From Tetmemena sp. SeJ-2015 (Eukaryota; Ciliophora; Spirotrichea; Sporadotrichida; Oxytrichidae): 64,000 bases of DNA. The stretch's first letter is position 1. Every line of letters starts with the position of its first letter. The notes under the pieces were generated by a model that was not told the origin of the DNA, did no database searches, and saw only the letters and a list, made by a program, of their open reading frames with translations. A program made the position numbers and the translations under genes. The stretch lies in the NCBI GenBank assembly GCA_027382625.1, contig JAJKFJ010021401.1, positions 1 to 64,000 on the forward strand, in the 5' to 3' direction. Shown one piece after another: positions 31,853 through 43,637 of the stretch.

Positions 31853-34800
31853 AGATGATTTCTGAAAATGAAAGCAACGATGTAATACTTTCCGCATCAG
31901 ATTCCTTCAAATAAGATTAAATTTAGAGCACAAGGGCCTCCAAATACAAGGAACCTGAGCCAATCATAATTAAAAACTACCAACTTTGGGAGGGGACTCA
32001 TAAATTTTACTTTGGAGGAAAGATAATGCATGGTCCGAAGATCAGAAATTTTTTAATCTCATTTGCAATGTTTAATATCCCAAACTTACTCCATTTTGCG
32101 TTTACTCAGATTGTAAGAATTTATTCGCTCTAAGCATTTTATAGGGCTTTATCGAATCAGCTAGCAATCCAATAGTTTTACTTATTGGCATAGCATTATG
32201 GTTTTCGGTGGACTATTTTATGATAAAGACTGCTTTGTCAGACCCTGGCTTTATCCCTCGCTAGCAGGAGAGCTCATATATTTAGACTAATAAGAATGAT
32301 TTCAAAAACTATTTGATTTTGAATGGATAACAAGGCCTAGGCAATAATTTTGTGCGCCTAAAATTTTGCAAGACTTGCAATATCTACAGACCTCCCAGAT
32401 CAGTTCACTGTTCAATATGCGATAGCTGCATTTAGGTAATGGACCATCATTGCCCCTGGGTGAGTAACTGCGTGGGGAAGAGAAACTACAGGAGCTTCTT
32501 CATCTTCTCAAATCTACTTTTCCTTGACATTGTGTTTGTTTTGATAACTTCTGCTATGGATATAGTGAGGAGGAGAAATGATTACCAAGATTAAGGTATA
32601 GAGTAAGGAGATGCTATAAAATAAGCTTTAACAGACCATCCAATGTCGATTCCTATCGTTATCTTTTGCTTTTTGGCCCTGCTAGCAGTATGTGTGCTCG
32701 TATTTTACCATTACAAGATTACGCTAAGTTATTCAACTACTCATGAAGAGCTTAAGGGGGTCTTTTCAGGATACATTTATCATCCCTTCTCTCGTTTCAC
32801 TCCAATTCAAAACTTCTACAGTAGAATACTAAATATAAACAATATTCTTAAGAAAAATAATATAATTTTTACCTCAAACTAAACCTGGCTTAATTCAAAC
32901 TCAAATTTATTCTTATATAAACATTGAATTAATTAGGAGAAAAACCCATTTAAAAATACATCGGTGATGGAGTAATTCAATGTTTCAAAAATAAAATGCG
33001 TCATCATACTTTTAATTCGATTAATATTAAAGATAATTCACTTATTTTTTTATCAAGTTCAAGAAAATAGTTCTAAAAAGGCGCTAATATCTTTTTCTGT
33101 TTAATTTCGATAAGGCTTGATTTAAAAAAAGATTATAATTCAAAAGAGCAATTTTAAATAAGTCTAAGATATTGGCCTCTTTTTATTTCAAATTAGCCTG
33201 TGGGGGGGGGTTTAAATCCACTAATTATCTTAAATATAAAAATATCGAAAAAGACCTTGTTTTAGCCAACAGAGGAGGCAATAACTTAAAATGGCGTCAG
33301 TATTAATCAGCAAAGCTTAAAAGAGATATAATTGTGTATGCATATATTTTTGAGGAGAAGAACTCTGTAGGATCTTAGCCGTCTGAGAACTTGAATTTAA
33401 TTCATGATAAGCGAATTAATGAGAATAATAAACAGGAGTAAGATGTTTTAACAGCTATTAGAAACCCTGATGATGATTTTGACAAGCTCGACTCACTCAT
33501 AGATGAAGAAGATGTCAATAAGAAATCATCCAGAAGGAATAATGAGAAAGCTTCTGATTTTGACCTATAAAAATATCAAAAGAGACTCAATAAATAAAGA
33601 GCAGGTATGTCCTCTGATCTAATGAACTCTGCTAGAGTTTCGGATGGTGGTGCTACTGATGCAATTATGACTCCATCATAAGATTTAAATGACTCTAACA
33701 GAGAGAGTATTGCCTCCAATCCAATTCACTCTAGAAGGAGAAGTAGCGGCGTAAATGGGGAAGATGGATATATCAAATCTAATCGAGAGCTAATCCAGAC
33801 ATAGGATGTTAACATAGAGATCATATCTTCAAATTCATCAATGAGAAACATCAATTATCCTACTAATTATGGAATGGAAAACTAATCACCAAAGACTTAC
33901 AAACCCCAGAGAAGCTTATAATTAATATAGTAAAAATTTAAAATGAAAATCGGAATTAAATTAAAATAATTAATGAGGAGTTTAAAATGATGGCCATTAA
34001 ATTTTAAAGTAGGTAGCCAAATATGGAGCTTGTTCGATAGCTCTTCAAATTATAAGATGAGTTTGTTCTTCCACCATTACGATAGGAAAAATCTATGAAG
34101 AGATATTGATGATTTTGACACCGAACCAAGAAATTAATGAAGTTCAAAAACTTGTGACCAAAGTAACTCTTTACACAGGCCTCCTACAAAGAAGTTGTAA
34201 GGATCAATGTTCTTAGAATTTAAAGATTGATTAAATAGTAATATTTAACCAAAAATCTCGTACTTCACTGTCTAGGATTTTAAATTTCTTAATTTATTTA
34301 TTAATTTATTTCTCTTTTTTATTAAATTCTCAGCTATATTAGCTATTTCGTTATGCCAATTTTATCTTAAAGAATAGTATTATGAAGTCTGCTGTTTGTT
34401 ATCAAGAGTAATTCGAGGATGAGAATTTAATTTTGATTTTTAAATTTTTTAGAACGAGTAGCATTTCTATAATCAAGACGAGCATGAGGATTTGAGAAGC
34501 TCTCAATTTAATGGGTCTTAAAATTTATCTCGCCACTCCTAGTCTTCGAGGAAAAGTAGAAAACTATAAAAATCCACTAACAATTATCAGAATTACTAAA
34601 GACCAGAGAGAGACACTTATAATAAGAATTAGGGCCATTATCACCAACAGTAGGACTCAATTTTCCCCTTCGCATAGGATCCAAGCTATCCCTATGGAGT
34701 TTAGTTCCCTCAAGAGACAGATGACTCCAAGGAATTTGAGTTTCTAGTAGAGATAGATGAGAATCAACAGTAAATGAATTCAAACAGCCACCGCTCTCAT

Positions 34801-35342
34801 TAATCTTATCCGGCTTCAGCTATTAAATTTGAATATGATAAGGAGAATCAGTCTGAAAATATAGTTTCTCTTCGCTCTAATCATAAGCCGTCAATGCCTT
34901 TCTAGCAACATAACGAAAGTGATTACAATTAAGCACATTTCAGCAGGCTTCCCAGTTTGAAATTTCATAATCGATGCTGGATATGCAAAAAGCTCCAGGC
35001 GGATAGTATTTATCGAACAGTAGATATGGAGAGTCAGAGCAAATGAACAACTCTCAAAGCCAATACAATAGCCTAAGCTAGTAGCAAAACGAAGCTAATA
35101 TATACAAGAATAAGCAGCAGCCTTTTCAATACTAAAGTCAAGGTCATTAGAATAGTAACGCACAGGCTAATTCTGCAAAGAATCAGCAAAGATAATACCA
35201 ACATCCATTCTAGGCCGAAGAGGAGGAAAATTAATAAACCCCTGCTGGAAAGTCTCAATCTTACTAAAATCCATTCGAAAAAAATATTAACCCTCGCTAA
35301 GCTAATGGCAGGATAAGTGGTCCTCCAGTTTATTATAATTGA
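31849..35342 (+). CDS. DHHC-type protein S-acyltransferase
   Basis: Integral membrane enzyme that attaches palmitate to cysteines. ATG at 31849 (or 31855) and TGA at 35340-35342. Hydrophobic segments flank a full zinc-binding [27 protein letters not shown], then [19 protein letters not shown] with the DHHC tetrad. [20 protein letters not shown] is a later membrane segment, followed by [10 protein letters not shown], the TTxE motif of the family. A 35-nt GTAAG intron lies near 32110. The long Q/N/S-rich cytosolic tail is unusual. Three IESs (400, 418 and 35 bp) split the tail; joins read [35 protein letters not shown] and [15 protein letters not shown]. Confidence 0.9.
32846..33245. other. IES (400 bp) in DHHC gene, pointer AATAT
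   Basis: AATAT at 32841-32845 and 33241-33245. The AT-rich insert includes a run of nine G near 33202. Removal joins LNINN to IEKDLVL in frame; there is no GT...AG alternative at these borders. Confidence 0.7.
33921..34338. other. IES (418 bp) containing an LRR pseudogene fragment
   Basis: TATA at 33917-33920 and 34335-34338 is the best in-frame junction (QRSLYQLFRYAN); CAG nearby would also work. From about 33940 the insert is a diverged copy of 1245-1640 in the same window orientation. Both contain near-matching strings such as AGTAACTCTTTACA (copy 1 AGATAACTCTTTACA) and GAAGTTG(T/C)AAGGATCAA. On the minus strand it reads as broken LRR sequence ([18 protein letters not shown] against HIGIPTLQFNGQKLTIL), with frameshifts and TGA. 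Confidence 0.65.
34424..34458. other. Tiny IES (35 bp), pointer GAG
   Basis: GAG at 34421-34423 and 34456-34458. Removal restores the frame as [18 protein letters not shown]. The three-base pointer is short, so borders could slide. Confidence 0.5.
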
Positions 35343-35542
35343 AATATAGTTTTGCCTTTAGATTGAATATGCATTTTATCTCATAATTTCAATTTTCTTA
35401 AATTGTTGAAGGAACTATTCATGTAAAATGTTTTGGGGATGAAAAAGATAAATAATAATAGGAGTATATTGTGTGAGTGTACCGCATAAATTAGAGAAGC
35501 AGATAAGAGGAGGGATAATTTGCAAATATAATTTGAAATAAA

Positions 35543-37662
35543 ATGGAAAGCGATTCAATTGAAAAACAGCTGGGAGTAAATACCTCGGAACCCTCTTCTG
35601 TCTCTAACGATAAAAAGAGAATATACACAGAGTTCAGTGGAGCAGACAATCATAATTAGGATAGTGTAAGATTTGAATTAATATCTCTAATTTTGTTGTA
35701 GGAGAAGAAGCGCAGAAAGCAAACAGCTCCTCAAAAGATGGATGGCAATTAAAACAGCGAAGAGAAGACTATCAATTTAAAGGATATTAAGGCTCTCAAT
35801 TCAGGCACTATAAATTATTATAGATCATATTATTTATCTTATATTTGTAACTTCAACAACCAAGTTCCCTAAAATTTATTCAAGCAAAATGAAGGATAAA
35901 AGCCACAAGCTTAATCCATGAAAAGAAGATTCCAAGACTTGAAGTAGCAAAGAGATAAATAAATGTTTAATATTTTGAGCTGTGGAAGTTGAATTGAGCA
36001 ATCCATTTGAAAAAAGCAGCTAGCCAAATAATTTCGCTCATTTGAAACCCCAAACTTCTGATGAGTTAGATAAAAACATCAAGAATAAATAGAACTAGAA
36101 AAATGAAAATCAGAATACTCTTGAGGATTCTATGATGCGCATGGAAGTAGACTAACAAGCCAAGCCTGCTAATCAAATTCACTTTGCAGAGAGAAAGCAG
36201 AAAAAGGATGATATCCCATTTATTTAATTAAAGTATAAGATATATTTTTTTAAAAAAATAAAAATTGATTGCACTTAAAGCTAGATAAACAGCTTGTCAA
36301 GCAAGGGGAGATTAAGAAATAAGCCAAAAAGCAAATTGAAGAGAGCAATAAGTTTTCTGTAAATCTATTATATTAATTAACAAAAGAATATAGTACTTCA
36401 ACAAGCTGCCCGAAGACTGGTCCTTGAAGACAAATATGGAGATCAGTTTCCAGATTAAAAAAGATGAGACAGTTGAGCTAAGCTCTTAGAAAATACAAAA
36501 GTTCACGTCCTTCATAATTTTTAAATTTTACTTTTCTATGTATACCAGACAGACTAGAAAATTTCATTATTCTCTACATCAAGATTAGGTAATTATTTAG
36601 ATCTACTTGAACTTTTGCTCAGATTAACAGCAGATTAAGCTTCATTAGAAGATTGCATGGTTTAAGTCCCTGAGAGACGTCTATCATAGATTATTGGCAT
36701 CTGCTTAGGAGTAGAATAGCTCAGGTGCGGCACAAATGCCTTTCTTCTATGTCAAGAACACTTACTTTTCTGCTCTTTTTAAAATTGAGGAAGGTAGACC
36801 CTAAGTAGTTCTAAAGCCATCACCTGCTTTGAAAGCTGAAATTCTCAATTGTAAGATATCCGTTTTCATTAAAATATGTATAGCAAACATAACTAAAACT
36901 ATTGATAACATAAGTCACGATGAGGATGAGAAGGCGGAGCAAGAGGCTAACCTGAAACTTTAGGAAAGAAAGTAAGAGGAGGAATAAAGGAATGAAAAGG
37001 AAGAGGAGGAAGAGATAGAGTTGGATGAAGTAGATAAACTTATGGTATCAGAGTCAAATGAGTTCTTTGAGTACAAGCCGAAGCAGCAACTTTAGCTTTA
37101 CTACTTTGATAAGAAAGCAGTTCACTCCTTCTTTAACTTGCTCTCTAATCATGTTGCCTCCTTAGTTGACTCTACATAATTTGGAATAGAGAATCACCAC
37201 TCTCCTGCATTTGTCCAAATCATAGCCCCATCTCCCTTTTTGAATAGCACTTTCAACGAAGGTTAGATATATTAACAAGGTTTGGTAAAGTATTCTGAGG
37301 GACTCTATAAGCAAGAAATCAAATTCTATGGAATCATTTTCCCTTATCATCTTCAAACCATCACTCAAATTCTCAAGGCCGCTTTATAAACTTCAAAATC
37401 TCAACCAGATTTGAAAGAAGAAACTGCTAGCACTCAGAATAAAAAGAATGCGGACTAAGCTCAAGGAGGCGAGATAGATCTCAAGCTAACAACTGATTAT
37501 GACACCTTCGATTTCTCCAAGAAAATCAAAAGGATGTAGCACATTAAACTCAACTCCACTGGTTATACTCCTTTGATATAAAATAATCAAGATCCTAAAT
37601 CTCAACAAGCGAACCCTCAAAACATTGGAAGGAATTTCTAATTCAAGCTTATATGTAAATGA
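35543..37662 (+). CDS. DONSON: DONSON (downstream neighbour of SON) homolog
   Basis: Nuclear replication-fork protein; in animals it helps assemble the CMG helicase and stabilises stalled forks. ATG at 35543 (MESDSIEKQLGVNTSEPS), TGA at 37660-37662. Family hallmarks are FNKLPEDWSLKTNMEISF (the LPxDWSLKT block), RQTRKFHYSLHQDQIYLNF, SLRDVYHRLLASAQ and PFFYVKNTYFSALFKIEEG (matching the FYV...F.vLF block). The C-terminal HHSPAFVQIIAPSPFLNST and KFYGIIFPYHLQTITQILK complete the fold. An acidic E/K insert (about 36930-37030) and a Q-rich N-terminus are local additions. Short introns occur (for example GTAAGATTTG...TGTAG near 35666) plus a 19-bp IES. Confidence 0.82.
35981..35999. other. Tiny IES (19 bp), pointer TTGAGC
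   Basis: TTGAGC at 35975-35980 and 35994-35999. The insert contains an in-frame TGA. Removal gives MFNILSNPFEKSSQ in the DONSON N-terminal region. Confidence 0.75.
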
Positions 37663-37801
37663 TTGACTAATAAAATGATTTACCTAAAATTAATCGAGCA
37701 TGAATGATTGCAATATGGAAGCATAATAGATCTAATTTTGATAATGCACACTAATATTTTATATAAACTAGCTTGATTTTAAGTATCTTTAAGAGATTTA
37801 A

Positions 37802-40784
37802 ATGAGCTACAGCTACGGAGGAAATTATGGGGGTGGCTATGGTGGAGGAAGAGGCTACTCCAACGACTATTCGCACAATCGAAAATAGGGTTATATAGAT
37901 TATAACAGACTAAAGTACAATAGAGGCAAAAGTTTTCGGAACAGGCAGTTCATGAACTCTTTTGAGAATGAGTTTAATAGAGGATTCAGGCCAAAATATC
38001 AATTCAATAATGCTTTCTCTAAAAAGAAGCAAGGAAATCCTGGCTATGATGGCCCTAGAAGACCCAGCGAAGGCTTCAAAAACTGGAACAATGTTCTCAG
38101 TAAGAACTTCAGACCAGACTTTAGAATGATCTATAGAAAGATATGCTTCAACACTATCCAAGAGACTACAAGACAGGATCAAATATTGAGGAACATAATC
38201 TCAAACAAAGAGCACCTAAAGTAAGTTTTTCACTTTCATTAATCTTTTGAGTTAGTACTGAGAATATAGTAGCAATGGATGTTGAATATGGAGGAGGAAG
38301 GACAGTTCCAAGGATAGCAGTAGTAAATTTTAATGAAGAGTGCGTCTATTACTCTGACTTTTGTTTGAGATATGAGGACTGGCTTGAAACAAAAACCACA
38401 TAGTAGCAAGAGAAGGAGTAGAGAATAGCAAGATATTAAGAAAGAATGAGCTAGTAGTAAAAAGAGCTTTAAAAGACCTCTGGATCATCCTTTATGAGTT
38501 AGCAGTCTACTCTAGATGGAGATAGAATATTTGATGAGTAAGTTGGTGGCAAGGATTCAGCATCTAGAAGAAGCAAATCGCAGCAAAGCATAAAATAGGC
38601 CAACTTTCCGAAGAGAAAAGGCCTGGAGGGTGTTTATGAATGCAGTGAGGGGGATGAAGAAAGTGATTTTGAAAATGAGTTGAATGAAGATGAAAAAAGG
38701 CTTGAATAATAACTGTAAAACACTTTATTCGGAGAGCAGAAGTAACCTCTAGATTAATAAGCTCAAGATGATGAAGATTCCAGTGAAGATGAGATTTTAA
38801 AGGATGAGTAGTTACAGAACGCTGAATTTGATTCTGAAGGAGAACTTCTTGATCCTGATGATGATCAATATCAAAAGGAATTATTAAGATAGCATGAAGA
38901 TTATGAGGAAGGTATGGAAGATGAAGCAGAAAGTCAAACTAATAAAGAAAACGAATGCTCATAGAGTACTTAAAATGAATAGGCCTTCATGCTAAAGTAA
39001 GAAGAAAATAATAAAAGTAATAATCCTTCTTAAGAGTCGACAACTCCTCAAGATAGCCCCGAAAAGCCATAATAAAATTCTGAAGAAAATATTAAAAGAG
39101 CTTTTGGCTTCAATTAAAATAAATCTGTGGAAGGTTTTTCTCAGGAAGTTAAGAAAAAGAGAAAAAGTAGAATGGAAATGATAGAAGAGCAACTAGATAA
39201 AGTGAGACATAGAGATGAGTATTGGCTTGAAAGATCTCGGAACCCTATGTATTAAAAATCTCAACCTATAAAGTTTAATCATAACGAAGATTGAATTAAT
39301 GGTGTATTTGAACTTGGGCCTGAGGACATGCTTAGTGAAGAGGAATGTAAGATTTTACCTTTTATATTTATCTTAAATATTTCCTTTAGCAAAAGAAAGC
39401 CAAGTAGCTTCAGCTGGAAATAGCGTAGTAGAGAATTATGAAACAGTTGATGACTTGTTTCTTAAGCCCATTCCTTAAGATAAGATTGGTGAAACAAGTG
39501 GAGGGGAAGACGATCTCAATGATGAGGAGAAGCATATTCAATAGCAAAGGATTATAAGATATTCCATGGATAATTAGACTGAAAGGGTAGGAGATGAAGA
39601 ATGGATAGTAGATCATACTGGTATTCGGAGAAAGCCATTTAAGGTAATGCACAGAGAATTGAGAGAAATACTTAGAGGAAAGATTGTAGTCATGCATAAC
39701 TTAAACAAGGACTTCTCCTATTTAAGATTAACAAGACATGATTGTTTGAGAACTGTCGATACCTCGCTTTTGAAGATGTTTCAAAGAAAAAATCTTAAAA
39801 GGAAACTGAAGGATCTAGTCCTAGAGTACCTTGATGAGAAAATTCAAAAGACAATAAATCATAGTCCTGTAATTATATTTGTTGCTATAATCTTATAGAT
39901 TGAAGATGCAAGAGCTTGCATGAGACTTTTCAAGGTTTTCACTAGAGAGCTAAAGATTTACCCTGTGAAAATTATATATAATCCCCTATATGGAAGCAAA
40001 GAAGCTCGATACAAGTAAGTTGATTTTAGGTTTTATTCCATTAAGAGACCCTACAGATATTAAAAATGCAGATGAGATAACTGGATAATACAGCTCATGC
40101 TTCAAATTAGACTTTGAATCTTAAGGAGAGTAAGTTAAAGTTAGGTATATAAAACTATTTAGTCCAAATGAGTCAGAGTATGTAGCTATTGCATACAACT
40201 GGGCAATAAATGAAGCTGATGAAAGAGAAATTCTAAGAGTGTCTGTAGTGAATGAACGAGGCTATCTTCTTTTTGACTCTGTAGTTCAACCCTCTAAGAT
40301 TATAAAGTATGCTCCTCTATTCAATATGTACCTCTACGATCCTTCTTTCGGAATACCACTTAAATATCTAGCAGAGATGCTAAACATAGTACTAAACAAT
40401 AAAATCGTTGTTGGTTATCAACTTCACAAACTGTTTTCAATACTGGGACTATCTTGTGTTTATACTATCCGAGATTTGATAGTTAACGATAACATTGGGA
40501 TTAATTCAACTTACAATTTAGCTAAAACTTTCTTTGACATTAATTTCGACAAATTCTTTCGCTCAACTATAAGTGAAGCCAGGCTCTTTTTGGTTTTATT
40601 CAAGACCTTTTAAAGTGAAATTGATGACTACTACTTGAAGTATAGTATCGTTCAAGACATAAACTTCAACGAGTTTATGAATGAATAAGAGTCATAATTA
40701 GATGATAGATTTGAGAGCTTGGGAGTAGTCAAGGAAAATGCTGCACCAATTTTTAGTGAGCCTTTCTCAGTTCCCTTTTATTGA
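37802..40784 (+). CDS. REXO4-like 3'-5' exonuclease with second degenerate domain
   Basis: DEDDh-type RNA exonuclease. ATG at 37802; Gly/Tyr/Arg-rich start (MSYSYGGNYGGGYGGGRGYS) fits RNA binding. After a 36-nt intron the exonuclease begins ENIVAMDVEYGGGRTVP with the D-x-E pair, then IAVVNFNEECVYYSDF. About 330 acidic, Q-rich residues are inserted, then ERVGDEEWIVDHTGIR, RGKIVVMHNLNKDFSYLRL with the second Asp, RTVDTSLL and, after a 30-nt intron, NHSPIEDARACMRLFK with the H and D of motif III. A second module (REILRVSVVNERGYLLFDS, NNKIVVGYQLHKLFSILGL) resembles the same fold but lacks the D-x-E. TGA at 40782-40784, six bases from the stop of the convergent gene. Confidence 0.8.
39280..39300. 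other. Tiny IES (21 bp), pointer TTAAT
   Basis: TTAAT at 39275-39279 and 39296-39300. The insert carries the only in-frame TGA of the region. Removal leaves KFNGVFELGPEDMLS in frame. Confidence 0.75.
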
Positions 40785-40789
40785 AATAC

Positions 40790-42754
40790 TCAAAGGGTAT
40801 TTAATTAATTTTGCAATCTTATACTATAATTTTTTTCATTCCTAAAATGAATTATGATTAATTCAGTACATTTGACTTCCAGCTTTTTAATCTCTTCACT
40901 CTGCCAAGTGTTACCATCATCATCTATGCTCTTCTAGAACTTTACCGATTTCTTAGTTTTGAGAGGCTAGGTTGACTGGTTCTAATTTTCCTTTAGGGCA
41001 TTGTCCTCTGGCTAAGAGTTTGAATCAGAATACTATGCTTGAGTTGTTGAAGTCTTCTTAATTATGCCTGTGTTAGGCAGGGGCACTAATATAAAGAGAT
41101 AAGGCAAATTTAAATTACTTACACTTATTGGAGATAAAATATTACTCTGCCACATCTCTGTCCAGTTCCTTGAGTGGCTCATCATCAAGCAACTCCATTT
41201 TAGGCAGTCTCATTATGAGCTCATATTTGAACCTAACTTGAGAAGACACTGGGTTACCGTCAATTTAATTCATACCTTCGATATTAAATCATAGAATTTC
41301 AAATTTAGATGAATGGATAGCTCTTCAAGGTTTGTGAGCTGCTCAAGAACCTCGAGTGACTTTTTCTCATTCATAATTTCATTGTTGAAAAGGCCTAGCA
41401 CTTTTAAATTCTAAAGTCCTTTCAATGGATCAATAACCATAATACTGTTTCTGTTCAAAAACAGCTTTTAGAGAAGAGTCAGATCTTCCAGAGGCCTATA
41501 TCATTTATGATAGAAGAATAGTTTACTGAATGTCAGATATCTAGTTGAAACTCAAGTTTAATTCAACTAAAGTTGTTATTTAGCAAATGCCGTATATGTC
41601 TCTAATCATATTGAATTCAAAATATTAATTCTTATTGTGAGATGCATAAATTGCCTCGCAGTTAACTAAATCCTCCAGCTTGAATCCATCCTGTTTATTA
41701 TCATCAAATTGCTCAATGTTTTTATCCCTCAGAATGATTAAAAATATTTATGATCTATATTCTGTAAGACTTAATTGAAAAGTACAGTTTAGACTTGATC
41801 TAAAGTGTCACACTAGCTGGCCTCAAGGATCATAGTCTTTGTAATCTTCGCGCCTTATTCCTATTTGGCTTTCTTTCTATTGTTGAATTCTTCAATGTCA
41901 TCCTCAATCTTTCTCTCGATTCCTTCTAAGAATTGCAACTTCTTCTTAATTCTCTACTCATCCTTCTTGGTCGTGGTAGCAGCAGTTTAAGGTCTTCGAG
42001 CATACTACTGAGGATTACCTGAACCTCCCATTAGATCTCTGAGAATCTGAGCTTGCTATGAAGAAACTTGCTAGGTGTTACCCCTCCCATGAGAAGTTAC
42101 AGGCCTTGGAGCAGCTTGGAAAAATCCAAACTAAGTTTTACTCTGCTTATCCTCTTCGAATCTCTTTGGCTGAATTGATTATTGCAAAGACTATGGAAGG
42201 GTAGATTGCTCTTATTGTTTCTTGTGAGCTGCTGCTATAATTTAAGCTTGAGATAATTGCTCTGAGGCTTGCGTTGTAGTCTTGGAATTGAGTGAAGTAG
42301 CAGTGCTAGGTTGAATATCTTTTCTAGCTATGGTTCTAATTGGAGTAGAAGTGGGAAGTTGTCCTTGTCTATTTTGATCAATGGTTTTGATTTAATCTCT
42401 AGATATTTAAGGTGTCTATTTCTTTGGTGATGCAGTTTATTTCTAAGTGGGATGGCGACGCTCAATATGCTGCTTGAGAATATCAGAGCTCACAAATTTC
42501 CTTCCACAAGTGCCATACGGGCATCCAAATTCTTCCTCTGCATTAGCTGAGAAATTGCCTTTGTATTGCCTTCTTTGGGAACTGATAGTAGAGGTGTCTA
42601 TCTATTCTTCCTCCTCTTGGTCAGGTAACTCTTCTTAATCTTGCTCGGGGTCTGTGTACTAGTTATCATTCTCGTCAAAACTATCCTCTTTTCCACTGCT
42701 TGATTCATCGAGGACTTGAATATTTTAACTACCTTTCGCTTGTGTAGATTCCAT
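40790..42754 (-). CDS. C2H2 zinc finger and LRR protein
   Basis: ATG at 42754 (MESTQAKGSQNIQVLDES), TGA at 40790-40792. An acidic, Q-rich N-terminus leads to one C2H2 finger, FGCPYGTCGRKFVSSDILK followed by QHIERRH, with both Cys and His pairs intact. A Q/S/T-rich linker and a helical segment (KKDEQRIKKKLQFLEGIER) follow. The C-terminal half contains leucine-rich repeats (GICQITTLVELNLSFNQIS, LQNLKVLGLFNNEI, LEQLTNLEELSIHLNLKFY) and an acidic S/Q-rich tail. Short GTATG/GTAAG introns interrupt the LRR part. The combination is not a family I can name; single-finger plus LRR suggests an adaptor. Confidence 0.65.
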
Positions 42755-42830
42755 TGTGTGAGTTTGTGAGTTATAATAAATTACTTTAAATTTATAATTC
42801 AAATTTAAAACTTTCTCACTTCTACATTTC

Positions 42831-43637
42831 ATGATAGAGCTAAAGTAAATGTACTGAGCTGATCGTAGAAAACGAGGAGTACAAAGTGAAGTTGCAGCAG
42901 CGTCATTATGATTAAGTGTACAGGGATAATAAGATGATGGAGTTGGAACTCAAAAACATGTACATATTACAGGAAGAAAATAAAGATCTCAGAGAAGAGC
43001 TTGAGCAGTTGAGGTCACTCACGTATGAAGATAAGGTCAGGTAGCTGGTAGAGGAAAACAGTCAACTCAAAAAAAGAAATGGAATGCTCCTGATTTAAGT
43101 TGCAGACTTAGAAACTCAAATTACAAAACTTTCTGCCACTCAATATAGCATTTTATATTTCTTAAATTTCCTTATTAAGTACTTGCAGATTATAATAAGA
43201 TAGAATGCTTGAGGATTAAAGAAATCTGAGAAATAACATGAGCAATATGGCTAGACCTTCTACAAGCGCAGGTGCTTTCATGAGGAAGAAAGAAGATATG
43301 CAGATGACTTGCCCTGAAGACTTTATTGCGCTCTAGGAGACAGCTTAGGATGATTTTGATAAGGAACTAGATGCCCTCATTCTTAAAAATCAATAGAGGT
43401 TGGCTGAGCTATAAAGTGATGTGAAGTAAGTTATGTCTCGTCTTTAAAATTATTTTTAGGGAGGTGAGCAAGATTTATGGGGAGCCAGTAGTTAACGTGC
43501 GAAAGATTAAGCAAGTAAGGACAGTCAAGCCATCAGGGCCAGTTTCAGTCCTAAAGAATCTAAACTTGAAACAGTAGCAAACTACTGCCACTGCACTAGG
43601 AGCAGATTTAGTTGCTGATAATGATGAGAACAATTGA
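42831..43637 (+). CDS. Coiled-coil protein
   Basis: ATG at 42831; a 19-bp IES must be removed after codon 3 to read MIELIVENEEYKVKLQQR. Long heptad-like helices follow (MELELKNMYILQEENKDL, LVEENSQLKKRNGMLLIQV), then a less helical part (NMARPSTSAGAFMRKKEDM) and a basic tail (VNVRKIKQVRTVKPSGPV). TGA at 43635-43637. Introns occur near 43150-43200 and 43426-43458. About 220 residues; family not recognised, cytoskeletal or ciliary roles are common for such proteins. Confidence 0.6.
42842..42860. other. Tiny IES (19 bp), pointer GAGCT
   Basis: GAGCT at 42837-42841 and 42856-42860. Unspliced, the fourth codon onward is MIELKQMY then TGA. Removal reads MIELIVENEE and opens the whole gene. Confidence 0.8.

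Noticed and set aside
33202..33213. Telomere-like GGGGGGGGGTTT
   Set aside because: A single G run inside an IES without repeated G4T4 units; not a telomere.
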